NCBI GenBank assembly: GCA_026214975.1
Contig: JAOBSW010000279.1
Location: 55,262-119,261, forward strand
Direction of reading: 5' to 3'
DNA length: 64,000 nt
Source of the DNA: Gentiana macrophylla
Taxonomy: Eukaryota; Streptophyta; Magnoliopsida; Gentianales; Gentianaceae
The notes beneath the pieces were generated by a model. It was not told the origin of the DNA. It ran no database searches and saw only the letters and a list, made by a program, of their open reading frames with translations. The position numbers and the translations under genes were made by a program. Shown here piece by piece: positions 11,556 to 22,900 of the stretch (its first letter is position 1; every line of letters starts with the position of its first letter).

Positions 11556-12541
11556 GCAATACAATGACCACCGTGATGCATTGAAGACCCCGATGCAGTG
11601 ACCACCCCGATGCAGTGACATTTGATGATGTGACACCGCGATGAAGCGATACCGCGATGCATTAACCACCCCGATGCAGTGACATTTGTGATGTGACACT
11701 GCAATGCAATGACCACCCCGATGTTGTGACATTTGATGATGTGACATCAGGATGACATATGATATTTTACGACTTAATTTAAAAAAATCGATTTCTGTTT
11801 CATCATAAAATCATCATCAAACGGCTATATCTTTTGATATAAAACTACGATCAACATAATTCTTTCACCTTAATTCGTACTTTTTCGTCCTCTTCATTCT
11901 GATATCTCATTTTATGAAGTGACAACTTATGCAGTGACATTCAATGACACCAACATTTTATGAAGTGACACCCAATGACAACAACATTCTATGAAGTGAT
12001 CACCACGCTGCATTGACCACCACGAAGCAGTAACCACCGTAATTCAGTGACCACTGCGATGCAGTGACCACCACAATTGAGCGACCACCCGATGTATTGA
12101 CCACCCCGATGAAGTGACCACCCCCGATGCAGTGACATTTGATGATGCGACACTAAGATGAAGCGACACCATGATGACATTTGATATTTTTCCGACTTAA
12201 TTTCAGAAAATCTGTTTTTTCTTTATAAATTCGACTTGAAACGTCTATATTTTTTGATATAAAACTCCGATCAACATAATTATTTCACCCTAATTCATAT
12301 TTTTCGTCCTCTTTATTTTGATATCTCATTTGATATTTTTCCGAATTAATTTAAGAAAATCAATTTTTGTCTTTATAAATTCAACTTCAAACGGCTATAT
12401 CTTTTGATATAAAACTACGATCAACAAAATCTTTCACTGTAATTCATATTTTTCATCCTATTTAAGTTGATATCTCATTTTATGAAATGACACCTTATGT
12501 AGTGACACACAATAACACCAACATTTTATGAAGTGACAACA
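11556..12541. repeat. Minisatellite-like locus with three ~150-bp repeat units
   Basis: Two repeat types are interleaved. The first is a short motif close to GATGCAGTGACCACCCC or GATGCAGTGACATTTGATG, repeated irregularly at about 11560-11755 and 11930-12180. The second is a unit of about 150 bp present three times (about 11758-11915, 12182-12330 and 12332-12482), recognised by GGCTATATCTTTTGATATAA followed by ACTACGATCAACA. No gene is visible; the histidine/glycine-rich frames here are translated minisatellite. The locus continues at 21856 after the chromovirus insertion. Confidence 0.85.
12537..12541. repeat. Target site duplication, left copy (CAACA)
   Basis: CAACA directly before the LTR start; the same five bases follow the other LTR at 21851-21855. 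Five bases is the usual duplication length for Ty3/gypsy integration. Confidence 0.95.
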
Positions 12542-14638
12542 TGTAACGCCCCGTTCCCGGACACCGAGTCCTTATCCGGAAAAGGAACGTTCGGCACGTA
12601 TAAAATAAAAGTAAATTCATTTTATACGTAAGCCTCTACTACGTCGTATCAATCAAAGGCAAAACGGAAGCAAAACTCGGGTATATAAAATTTTTCCCAA
12701 AATTAAAGAGTAGAAAAGAAATCTAAAGGTAGAAATGTAAATTATTACATTTGGAAAAGTACGAAATCCCAACACAACAAGTACGATGAATCTAGATAAA
12801 ACCAAACGTCTACCTTAAAAGTAGTGAAAGTACAACCAAAGAAAAGCAGAACATAAACATCTTGAACTTCAACGATCGCCTTCAAAGGTCGTCGTCGAAC
12901 TCTTCTTCAAAAAACTGTTCGTCTTCTCGTCCCCAAACACATAGAAAAGTATGCATTCGAGGTAAGTACAACGTACTTAGAAAGAAAGAGAAGCTATGAA
13001 AGCAGTCATAGTTATAAAGAAAAGATAAATATTTAATTAGTTATTTAAGTGAGACCGACTCAATCTAGGGTTCACTTCATGCTCATCAACACGTCGTGAC
13101 TAACTGTTTCTAACTTAGCCTATCTATGTTACAACCGCACTCAAGGGCACTACGGCGCATCCACCTCTGCAGAGAGTCCTCTGTACTTAGGGTCATTGAC
13201 CTCTGAGTTATTCTACCTTGGGAACACTCTATTGCAACATATTAGTGGATCACACAAATATCCACGAAGTCTAGAAAGGTAGACTCCGATAGCACGCGCG
13301 TCTCAGTGAGAATCCCTCCATACTTAGGGTCCTTGGACCTCACGGAGTTCTCTACCTTCAGAGGTAGCACATGCATCGTGATTTAGCACGGTGCCTAGCC
13401 AAGAGAGACATGTTGTTTAATCTTTTACTAGTCACGTCACGTTATTTATTAAGTTATTAACTAGCCGACTGAGTGTTTTCAAATAATCTTCCTCACACAT
13501 ACTACTCTCTTCCAAAACCACTAGACACGGACTAGTCTAGCATACATACACAGACATTGATGAATGCTAATTCACCAAAGCTCAAAGCCTATCATGCTCT
13601 TCCGACGGATCCGAACTTCAACTCCCTTTAAAGTACATTCGGTGTTTTAAGCGAACGAATCGAAGCTCAATCAGGCTTGTCTATGTTTATACCATTTAAT
13701 ATATCATATATAAAGGTTTCATGTAATTAAAGCATGTTTTCAAAGTGAACGACAACTAACATAGAAAGGAGGCAAGATAAAAGCCGGGCGCCCGTTTAAA
13801 GACTTGGGCGCCCGTTCGGGCCACTGGGCGCCCGATCCACCAAACCCATTTCAATCACGAATGTAAAATTGCACCTCAGACGCCCGTCCAATACAACCAG
13901 ACGCTCGTCCAAGATGGAACCTAGGCTGGACGCTCGTCCAGAATACCGGACGCTCGTTCACCTGGGTTCGACCTAAACCCTAACTTCATCACCATGCGAT
14001 TTCCAGATCGTATTTCAACCAAAAACTAGAAAAAAACAACACATTGAGCACATAAATCTCATCTAACACTACCATGACCTCTATAGACAATTACCAAAGC
14101 AACAACTCAAAGCTCTAACACATAAATTGCCTTAGATCATGATCAAATCCCTATAGCCAACAATTGAATTCATAGGACTGGTTTTCCTTACCTTTTGCAG
14201 CCCAAAAGCGATCCAAAACCTCGAGGAAAATTTCTTTGTAATCCTACAAGATGAAGCCAAAACGATGCACTCTTTATGCCGAGTCCAAACCTTGATTCCA
14301 TTCTGAAACGATCAACCTTCCTTTAGCAAAATTGAAGAACTCTCTTTTGCTCTCTCTCAAACACGCTCAAGGAAAAGGGGAGGGGCTGAAGTTGAAAACT
14401 GAAAATCCTGATTAACTGCTAGGTTAGCATTTAGGGAGGTAATAAACCCATTATTTCCTTAAAAGCCCTTGACAATAAAAGAAAAACTGATTTTTCCTTT
14501 AATAATATATATAAAACTCGAAATTATATATATATAAAACGTCCAAAATAATTAACTCCAAATGAGTGGAAACCGAACCTAATATTTCGTTTTCGCAAAA
14601 AGACACGTCTGCCCTTTCCCGAAAATCGGAATATTACA
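12542..14638 (-). repeat. 3' LTR of the complete chromovirus
   Basis: It runs from TGTAACGCCCC to ATATTACA (2097 bp) and pairs with 19747-21850. A cluster of GGGCGCCCG-like repeats lies at about 13785-13965. In minus orientation this is the downstream LTR, because the polypurine tract lies on its right. Confidence 0.95.
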
Positions 14639-14652
14639 TTCTCCCCCCCTTA
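14639..14652 (-). other. Polypurine tract of the chromovirus
   Basis: On the minus strand this reads AAGGGGGGGAGAA and is followed directly by the LTR start TGTAATATTCC. It primes second-strand DNA synthesis. Confidence 0.9.
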
Positions 14653-14673
14653 AAAGGAGTTTCGTCCTCGAAA

Positions 14674-16170
14674 CTAGAACATACCTGGTAAATCCCCAAA
14701 CTCTTGGAACTCACTAAGCATGTCGCTTTCCACTTCCCAAGTTGCCTCCTCGGGTGAATGATTGCTCCACTGAACTAACACCAAGGGAACCATCCGTCTC
14801 TTAATCATCTTTTCCTTCCTGGCTAAGATCTTAATCGGTCTTTCGTCATAAGCTAGGTTATCTTGTAAGATCTCCGGATCAACCGTAGTTTCAACATCAT
14901 TCTTAAATCGGACACTTTTTCAACATTGAGACGTGAAACACATTATGGACTCTCGACATTGATTCCGGCAACTGAAGCTTATATGCTAACGTCCCAACTC
15001 TTTCCAGAATCTCAAAAGGTCCAACATACCTTGGGCTTAGCTTTCCTTTTTGTCCAAAGCGTTTCACTCCTTTCATTGGCGAAGCCCGGAGGTAAACTCT
15101 ATCACCAACTTCAAACTCGAGAGGTCTTCGACGCGTCGCCCAACTTTTACGCTGTCTTGAGCTACCTTGATTCTTCTTGACCGGTGAACCCTCTCTTTGC
15201 TTGTTCTACCATTTCAGGCCACGTGATCTGTCTCTCTCCGACTTCATCCCAAAACAATGGCGTGCGACATCTTCTCCCATACAACACTTCAAGCGGCGGC
15301 ATGCACATACTCGCGTGAAAACTATTATTATAGGCAAATTACGCTACCGGAAGGTAGTCATCCCATGATCCGCCTACCTCCAAAAGCGCAAGCTCTCAAC
15401 ATGTCCTCGGCGTTTGGATGGTCCTCTCGGTATCCATCATGCGAGGATGAAAAGCCGTGCTCAAGTCCAACTTAGTCCCGAAGGCTTCTTGCAAGCTCTT
15501 CCAAAACCGGTGACAAATCTTGTATCACGATGCGAAACTATCGAGATAGGGACTCCGTGTAGCTTCACTATATTGTCCGGATATAGTGTCGTCATCTTCT
15601 TCAACGGCATGTCAACCTTATATGGTAGGAAATGGCGATTTGGTCAACCGATCCACAATTACCCAAATCACATCATGCCCTCCCTTAGTCTTAGGTAATC
15701 CGGTGATGAAATCCATTGTGATCTTATCCCACTTCCATTCCGGGATATCCAATGGCTTAAGCATCCCACCGGGTCTTCTATGCTCCGCCTTAACCTTCTG
15801 ACATACATCACACTCGGCCACAAACTTGGCTGTTTCCACTTTCATCGAGGGCCACCAAAACCTTTCCTTTAAGTCTCTGTACATTTTAGTAGCACCCGGA
15901 TGAACCGCGAAAGCTATTCTATGTGCTTCTTCCATAACTCTTTGTCTCAAGTCGCCAACATTAGGTACACATAGACGATCCCGATACCTGATTCCCACTC
16001 TTATCAAGCATATAACCGACCGTAGGCTTTCTACAACAACTCGCCGGAGTCAAGCAAACCCGGATCTTTATCTTGTTTTCCCCGATATCATCTAACAACT
16101 CGACCTTGCCAACAATGGTGCCACTGGCTGCCGGTCTTCAATCCGGTCAAAGCTTACGATTTCTAACCCA
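14674..16170 (-). pseudogene. Chromovirus integrase and chromodomain (broken frame)
   Basis: This is the C-terminal part of pol. An open piece at 15618-16007 shows the integrase zinc finger (His-His spaced from CDVCQK) and the start of the catalytic core with an MDFITGLP motif, whose Asp is the first catalytic residue. The rest of the core and the DNA-binding part follow at 14900-15617 in shifting frames. A chromodomain ends the protein at about 14674-14900, recognised by VLVQWSNHSPEEATWE, where W-x(8)-TWE is the aromatic signature that binds modified histone tails. The stop is at 14674-14676. Several frameshifts break it, so it is not functional as read. The chromodomain is what assigns this element to the chromoviruses. 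Confidence 0.9.
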
Positions 16171-16197
16171 TCTAACCTTTACGCCACTACCTCAACA

Positions 16198-16929
16198 CTA
16201 GAAGCTACGAACTTGGTTTCTGCTCGGAGCATCCGCCACTACATTCGCTTTACCGGATGGTATTGAATGTCGGTCGTAGTCCTTCACAAACTCTAACCAT
16301 CTCCTCTGTCTCATATTCAGGTTTTCTTGTGTGAAGAAGTACTTCAAACTTTTATGGTCAGTGAAGATCCTTGCTTTAACTCCATATAAGTAATGCCTCC
16401 AAGTCTTTAGGGCAAAAACTACCGCTGCCAACTCTAGATCATGTGTCGGGTAATTCTTCTCATGCACCTTCAACTGCCTAGATGCATAAGCTATCACTTT
16501 TCCTCCTTGCATCAACACACAACCCAAACCCTGTCCCGAAGCATCCGTGTAGACATCATAGTTATAAAAAATCTCCGGAACTGCTAACACTGGTGCCGTA
16601 GTCAACTTCCTTTTCAGCGTCTGAAAAGCTATTTCACACTCTTTAGTCCATTCAAATTTCACATTTTTCTGTGTTAACTTGGTGAGCGGAGTAGCTATCT
16701 TTGAAAAGTCTTGCATAAACTTCCGGTAGTAACCAGCCAACCCAAGAAAACTTCTCACCTCTGACACTGAAGTAGGTCTGGGCCAATTCTCAACTGCCTC
16801 GATCTTTGCCGGATCAACTTGTATGCCATCTCCAGAAATGACATGACCCAAGAAACTCACTCGATCCAACCAAAAGTCACACTTAGAAAACTTTGCATAC
16901 AACTGATTCTTCCTCAGTGTGTTCAACAC
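16198..16929 (-). pseudogene. Chromovirus RT C-terminus and RNase H
   Basis: The longest intact piece of pol in this element (243 residues) covers the end of RT, with the [11 protein letters not shown] and [13 protein letters not shown] motifs, and then RNase H, with [14 protein letters not shown] at the first catalytic Asp, an [16 protein letters not shown] helix containing the catalytic Glu, and [10 protein letters not shown]. RNase H removes the RNA template during reverse transcription. The frame is separate from the upstream RT piece because of a shift near 16985. The start codon here is internal to the polyprotein, not a real start. Confidence 0.93.
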
Positions 16930-16980
16930 TATCTTTAAGTGTTCCTCGTGTTCTTTCTCATCCTTAGAGTAAACTAGGAT

Positions 16981-17402
16981 ATCGATCTATGAACACTATC
17001 ACGAACTTATCCAAATCACGGCATGAAAACTCATTGCATCAAATCCATAAATGCCGATGGAGCATTAGTGAGTCCAAAAGGCATGACAAGGAACTCATAA
17101 TGTCCATATCTCGTACTGAAAGCCGTCTTCGGTATATCTGCTATCTTAACCTTCAATTGATGATATCCGGACCTCAGGTCGATCTTGGAAAACACCTTCT
17201 TACCTTGCAACTGATTAAACATATCATCAATCCTTGGTAGAGGGTACTTATTCTTGATGGTGAGGTTGTTCAGTGCTCTGTAGTCGATACACATCCTCAT
17301 GCTGCCATCTTTCTTCTTCACAAACAACACTGGAGCTCCCCATGGCGAGGTACTGGGCTGAATTATGTTCCTCTCAAGCATATCCTTAAGTTGAGCTTTC
17401 AA
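16981..17402 (-). pseudogene. Chromovirus reverse transcriptase core, frameshifted at the catalytic motif
   Basis: The piece at 17031-17402 carries the fingers and palm: [26 protein letters not shown], the KYPLPRIDD motif, then [14 protein letters not shown], which contains the first catalytic Asp, and [12 protein letters not shown]. The next conserved block should be the FIDD catalytic pair. On the minus strand at 16981-16990 the bases read ATAGATCGATAT, one base more than a FIDD-coding stretch would have, so the frame is lost between the two Asp codons. RT copies the element RNA into DNA; this copy cannot. Neighbouring frames continue in the usual Ty3/gypsy order. Confidence 0.92.
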
Positions 17403-17412
17403 CTCCTTTAAT

Positions 17413-18051
17413 TCAGCCGGGGCATTCAGCAGGGTGCCTTAGCAAGCTGGTGTGGCTCGGTATCAACTGAATCTCAAACTCTATCTCTCTGTCCGGCATG
17501 TTTCCCGGTAACTCTTCTGGAAATACTTCCGGGTATTCCCTCACTATAGGAGTCTCCTCTAACTTAGGCTTCACTTGTTCCACGTCCACTGCATACAACA
17601 AGTAGCCTTCACAACCCTTCTGACAAGCCCTTACTGCCTTAACCGCTGATATGATCGGATGTTTCTTCTTACTCGGCTTCTTCACATTACCCTGATATGT
17701 CTTATCTGATTTCCCGGGTATTTTAAAGGTCGCTTTCTTCTCTTTGCAGTCCAAGTGAACATGATTCTCGGATAGCCAATCTATTCCGAGGATTACATCA
17801 AAATCCGAGAAGTCCAAAACTGTAAAGTCACTCTTACAACGATAAGGTCCCACTCGAACCTCCACTTGAGGTATCATCCTAGTTACCCTTGTCACCTTCC
17901 CTAACGGTGTAGTTATTTCCAAAGTATTTCTTAAAGGTTCTGAAGGTAAATCCAACTTCTTAGCTACCTTGGTTGACACAAAAGTATTTGACGCTCCCGT
18001 ATCAAACAAAGCCCTGACCACTAGATCACCTAACATTATCATACCTAGCAT
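17413..18051 (-). pseudogene. Chromovirus aspartic protease and RT linker
   Basis: A 212-residue open piece contains a retropepsin fold: RALFDTGASNTFVS with the catalytic Asp at about residue 17, and VILGIDWL at about residue 90, the flap-side motif typical of Ty3/gypsy protease. The second half (about residues 150-200) holds the REYPEVFPEELPG linker seen before RT in this family. The protease would cut the Gag-Pol polyprotein. It is separated from RT by a frameshift near 17410. The first Met is inside the polyprotein rather than a true start. Confidence 0.92.
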
Positions 18052-18094
18052 GCATATTCATTCATTTAAAATACAGTTATAACATGAAAAGGAC

Positions 18095-19648
18095 TCATGC
18101 TATAGAATATCTTAATAGAAGAATAAAACCATAACATGGTACCTGAAATAACGTCATCCTCGGGCTCTGCATCTCTGACATCAGCAGCAAACACACGAAC
18201 AGGTCGGCTTGGACCACTCCTTCCGCTACCTTGACCCGAACCACTCTTATTCCCTCTGTTCGGACACGCTCTGGAAAAGTGTCCCTGCTCACCACAAACA
18301 TAGCAACCGTTACTACTCTGCTTGCACTCTCCTGTATGATTTCTGTTGCACTTGGGGCAAGGTGGTGTATTGCTTGGGGCTTTAGCTGCCGTAGAAACTG
18401 TAGTCTTCTTGGCATTTTGTTGAGGCGCTCCCCGATAACTGCCTTGGCTCGTCCCAAAATTTCTTTTGTTGTTGACAAACCACTGTGGCTCTCTCTTCTG
18501 AAAGTCTCAACTTCCAAAGCTTTATTAAATAAGCTCGGCCATATTCTTGGCTATGAAACCCGACATCCACGATTGTATTTCATATGCTAGTCCTTCCTTG
18601 TATTTTGCCATCTTCCTCCCTCAACTCTCATCATTTCAAGGATAAAACCGTCCTAGCTCATTAAAATTATTGGTGTACTCAGATACCGTCTGGTGTGTGC
18701 CTTGCTTAAGTCTGAGAAACTCACTTGCCTTACTATCTTGCACTGTAGTCGGGAAGTACTCGTTATAAAACAAAACCTTGAATCCTTCCCAATCTGTTAC
18801 TTTACCGTTCTTGCTTTGGATTGCATCAATCCATGCCTCTCTTTGCTCCCAAAAGAAAGCTAACCATTGGTGAGCCATCTCGATTCGGGACATGTATGTT
18901 TCTACTGAGGCTTTTTGAAACTTCTTATCCATTCTTGACCTTGGAATGATCCACATTTCCAAAGAAGTCCTGAACTCTATTTCTTCTTAACCTCGTATAC
19001 CAATCTATCACTAGTGCTTGCTCAAGGCCGGTCTAGCTGGTGGGTAAACCGGTGGGTAAGCAAAAGATACATCTGGCCGATATGGCGATGTTGAGGATAA
19101 GGTGGGATTACTTGAGGCTCGTTTCGATCGGATAGTACCCCTGATAAGGCCCGATCTTTGTTGAGGTGCTTTGAAAACCAAATGGTGGATGACCAGCGCC
19201 TTCTTTGGTGGTCAAAGCGTGGTGAAGGTGGTCTTTGTAGGTTGAGGAACATGACCTCTGAGGAGGAGGGTAGAAGACCTGCTGCTTCTTTGAGGATACA
19301 CTGGAGGATAAGCACTAGATGGTGGTGGATACACATTGGTCTTTGGTGGTGGCGCACTAATCGGTGGAATGTCGCCTACTACGGTGACACGAATAGGTGC
19401 TTGTCCAGGCTCTCCATAAATGTAGTTATATCTTGGCGGTGGTCGGGGTGGCGGATTACGATGCGGCCTCGGTGACACATCTGTTGAGTCCGTGGTGTGG
19501 CGTGGGTATGGGGTGGTGGTGAAAGACTCAAAAGCGAGGCGAAGGATTACGCCTCACAAATCCGCCCCTACTACGGGCACTGGGCTCTCGCGCGCTGACT
19601 AACCCACGAGCTCCCGGCTCCACGAGCGCCTCTCCTTGTCGTTACCAT
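18095..19648 (-). pseudogene. Chromovirus Gag (broken frame)
   Basis: The probable start is the ATG at 19648, giving MVTTRRGARGAG, about 100 bases inside the 5' LTR. The first part (about 19000-19560) is proline-rich and frame-shifted. The capsid-type domain is intact at 18636-18962, with a W-x-F-x-N-EYFP core and the TVSEYTNNFNEL segment typical of the Retrotrans_gag family. A CCHC zinc knuckle, CYVCGEQGHFSRAC, lies at 18262-18305, preceded by a second, partial cysteine cluster. Gag would package the element RNA in a particle. At least three frameshifts separate these parts. Confidence 0.88.
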
Positions 19649-19730
19649 CTTTGAAAGATCAAGAAAACCAGGCGTTACTAAGGATCTAAAGAAACTTATC
19701 TTAAGGAAAGGAAGCTTAAAGGGCGCTTTT

Positions 19731-19741
19731 CTACGATACCA
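19731..19741 (-). other. Primer binding site of the chromovirus
   Basis: The minus strand reads TGGTATCGTAG, a match to the plant iMet site with a small change after TGGTATC. It lies 5 bases inside the 5' LTR. Confidence 0.75.
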
Positions 19742-19746
19742 AGCTA

Positions 19747-21850
19747 TGTAACGCCCGTTCCCGGACACGAGTCCTTATCCGGAAAAAGGCGTTCGCGCGT
19801 ATAAAATAAAAGTAAATTCATTTTATCGTAAGCCTCTACTACGTCGTATCAATCAAAGGCAAAGCGGAAGCAAAACTCGGGTATATAAAATTTTTCCCAA
19901 AATTAAAGAGTAGAAAAGAAATCTAAAGGTAGAAATGTAAATTATTACATTTGGAAAAATCTGAAATCCCAACACAACAAGTCGATGAATCTAGATAAAA
20001 CCAAGCGTCTACCTTAAAAGTAGTGAAAGTACAACCAAAGAAAAGCGAGAACATAAACATCTTGAACTTCAACGATCGCCTTCAAGGTCGTAGTCGAACT
20101 CTTCTTCAAAAAGCTGTTTCGTCTTCTCGTCCCGAAACACATAGAAAAGTATGCATTAGAGGTATGTACAGCGTACTTAGAAAGAAAGAGAAGCTATGAA
20201 AGCGATCATAGTTATAAAGAAAAGATAAATATTTAATTAGTTATTTAAGTGAGACCGACTCAATCTAGGGTTCACTTCATGCTCATCAACACGTCGTGAC
20301 TAGCTGTTTCTAACTTAGCCTATCTATGTTACAACCGCACTCAAGGGCACTACTGGCGCATCCACCTCGTGAGTCCTCTGTACTTAGGGTCATTGACCTC
20401 TGAGTTATTCTACCTTGGGAACACTCTGTTGCAACATATTAGTGGATCACACCAAATCCACGAAGTCTAGAAAAGGTAGACTCCGATAGCACGCGCGTCT
20501 CGGTGAGAATCCCTCCGTGCCAGGGTCCTTGGACTCACGGAGTTCTCTCTACCAGAGAGGTAGCACATGCATCGCGATTTAGCCTGGTGCACAGCCAAGA
20601 GAGACATGTTGTTTAATCTTTTACTAGTCACGTCGTTATTTATTAAGTTATTAACTAGCTTGGCTGAGTGTTTTCAAATAATCTCCCTCACACATACTAC
20701 TCTCTTCCAAGACCACTAGACACGGACTAGTCCTAGCACATACAGACATTGATGAATGCTAATTCACCAAAGCTCAAGCCTATCATGCTCTTCCAGACGG
20801 ATCCGAACTTCAACTCCCTTTAAAGTACATTGGTGTTTTAAGCTGAGCGAATCGAAGCTCAATTCAGGCTTGTCTATGTTTATACCATTTAATATATCAT
20901 ATATAAAGGTTTCATGTAGTTAAAGCATGTTTTCAAAGCTGAACAGCAACTAACATAGAAAGGAGGCGTTACAAAAGCGGGCGCCCGTTTAAAGACTTGG
21001 GCGCCCGTTCGGGCTTCTTTGGATGCCCGTCCAAAAATAGTGGGCGCCCCTTCCACCAAACCCATTTCAATCTGAATGTAAATTGCACCTCAGGCGCCCG
21101 TCCAATACAACCAGGCGCTTTCGTCAAGGTGGAACCTAGGCTGGGCGCTTCGTCGAGAATACCAGGCGCTTTCGTTCACTGGGTTCGACCTAAACCCTAA
21201 CTTCATCACCATGCGATTTCGGATCGTATTTCAACCAAAAACCAGAAAAAAAACAACACATTTAGCACATAAATCTCATCTAACACTACCATGACATCTA
21301 TAGACAATTACCAAAGCAACAACTCAAAGCTCTAACACATAAATTGCCTTAGATCATGATCAAATCCCTATAGCCAACAATTGAATTCATAGGACTGGTT
21401 TTCCTTACCTTTTGCAGCCCAAAAGCGATCCAAAACCTCGAGGAAAGGCTGCTTTGTAATCCTACAAGGCGAAGCCAAAGCGATGCACTCTTTATGCGAG
21501 TCCAAACCTTGATTCCGTTACGAAGCGATCAACCTTCCTTTAGCAAAATTGAAGAACTCTCTTTTGCTCTCTCTCAAACACGCTCAAGGAAAAGGGGAGG
21601 AATTTGAAGTTGGCGAAAATCTGATTAAGCGCTAGGTTAGCATTTAGGGAGGTAATAAACCCATTATTTCCTTAAAAGCCCTTGACAATAAAAGAAAAAC
21701 TGATTTTTCCTTTAATAATATATATAAAACTCGAAATTATATATATATAAAACATCCAAAATAATTAACTCCAAATGAGTGGAAACCGAACCTAATATTT
21801 CGTTTTCGCAAAAAGACACGTCTGCTTTTCCCGAAAATCGGAATATTACA
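19747..21850 (-). repeat. 5' LTR of the complete chromovirus
   Basis: It runs from TGTAACGCCCG to ATATTACA (2104 bp), the partner of 12542-14638. It carries the same GCCCG repeat cluster at about 20975-21180, but several units differ (GCGCTTTCGTC against CGCTCGTCC). In its own orientation it would hold the promoter for the whole element. Confidence 0.95.
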
Positions 21851-21855
21851 CAACA
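21851..21855. repeat. Target site duplication, right copy (CAACA)
   Basis: Identical to 12537-12541. Confidence 0.95.
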
Positions 21856-22178
21856 ACACCCAAATTGCAAAAACAAAAACTTTGTAAATTGTATATGCAG
21901 TGACATATGCAATGACATCGATGTCACTGCATTAATTCTTTAACTGTTCATGCAGTGACATCAATATCACCGCATCAATTTTATTCCAAATAATACACGA
22001 ACCCACAATAAACGTATAACTTTTCTTTCTTTGTTTCAAGGTGACGCATGTTAAACTAATTGATCATTATTACATCATGATCAATGGTATCGATAAACGA
22101 TGTGACAATCATTGTGTCACAACGGTTGTGTCCGGATCATTACTCAAAAAAAAGAAAGGAAAAATAAAACATCATCAA
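21856..22178. repeat. Right half of the split minisatellite locus
   Basis: GCAGTGACAT-type motifs continue here (for example near 21898, 21953 and 22100), as expected if this was contiguous with 11556-12541 before the chromovirus inserted. No gene is visible. The region ends at the CACTA terminus. Confidence 0.75.
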
Positions 22179-22720
22179 CACTCCAAGTAAAGCTGGTTTT
22201 AAGGGGCGACATTTTGTCTTCCTTTAAAAAGGCATTATCGTCCCAATAAATGTTTAAAGGGCGACACGTCGTCCCTATAAATCCGTCCCTTCTACTTTCT
22301 CCTTTAAACAAGCGACATATTTGAAGGGGCGACAAAATCATCCCTTTAAAGAATCTTGGCGTGCACGAACTTTTCTAAGAAAATTCAGCGTCTTTGACAT
22401 GACATTATTTGAAGGGGCGAAAATGTCGTCCCTATAAACATGATTTATTTAATTTCACAAAAAAATTATTATTAAGTAAAAAAATTATTTTTTTTATAAA
22501 AATGCTTTTTGGGATGACATTGTCGTCCCTTAAAAGATTATACATTTAATTTTGATAATAAAATTTAATACGATTTTTATTTTTATAGAAAACATTTAAA
22601 GGGATGACAAATGTCGTACCTTAAAATATATTTGGGAAAAAAATAATTTTATAAAAATTTCAGAAATACATTTTAAAGGGACGACACAGTCGTCCCTTTA
22701 ATTAATTTTTAAATGTTTTT
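22179..22720. repeat. CACTA terminus with inverted subterminal repeats
   Basis: From the CACTCC end inward there are at least eight copies of an AAGGGGCGACA or AAGGGACGACA motif, in both directions, with perfect short palindromes such as GGGACGACA...GTCGTCCC at about 22678-22698. Subterminal repeat arrays of this kind are the known binding sites of TnpA in CACTA elements. The array carries no coding sequence. Confidence 0.9.
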
Positions 22721-22900
22721 TTGTTTCGCGCATGGCCACCCATGCTATTTACATCAATCAATCATGTTTTTCCAAAATCAATATGAGATGTGTTTATAAG
22801 CGAGGATTCATAACAAAAAAAAATGCATAAAGAAAAATGTTACGTAAAATACAAAGTTGTGCAATGTTTCCAAAAATAAGAATAGTTTCCTCTAGAATGT
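22721..22900. other. 3' untranslated region of the CACTA genes
   Basis: AT-rich stretch between the subterminal repeats and the TnpA stop codon. I see nothing else in it. Confidence 0.5.

Larger units (their letters stand above)
12542..21850 (-). mobile_element. Complete Ty3/gypsy chromovirus (Tekay/Del-like), 9.3 kb
   Basis: This is a structurally complete element in minus orientation: 5' LTR (19747-21850), primer site, gag, protease, RT, RNase H, integrase, chromodomain, polypurine tract and 3' LTR (12542-14638), bounded by a perfect CAACA duplication. The C-terminal chromodomain, the domain order and the large LTRs of about 2.1 kb with TGTAA/TTACA ends point to the Tekay (Del) clade. The reading frame is broken many times, including inside the RT catalytic motif, so it cannot make its own enzymes as read. 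The two LTRs differ by many small substitutions and indels, so either the insertion is not recent or the sequence contains errors. Confidence 0.95.

Noticed and set aside
11463..12180. Minus-strand His/Gly/Cys-rich frames (11463-11747 and 11989-12180)
   Set aside because: They are translations of the GATGCAGTGACC-type minisatellite; the protein repeats simply follow the DNA repeat.
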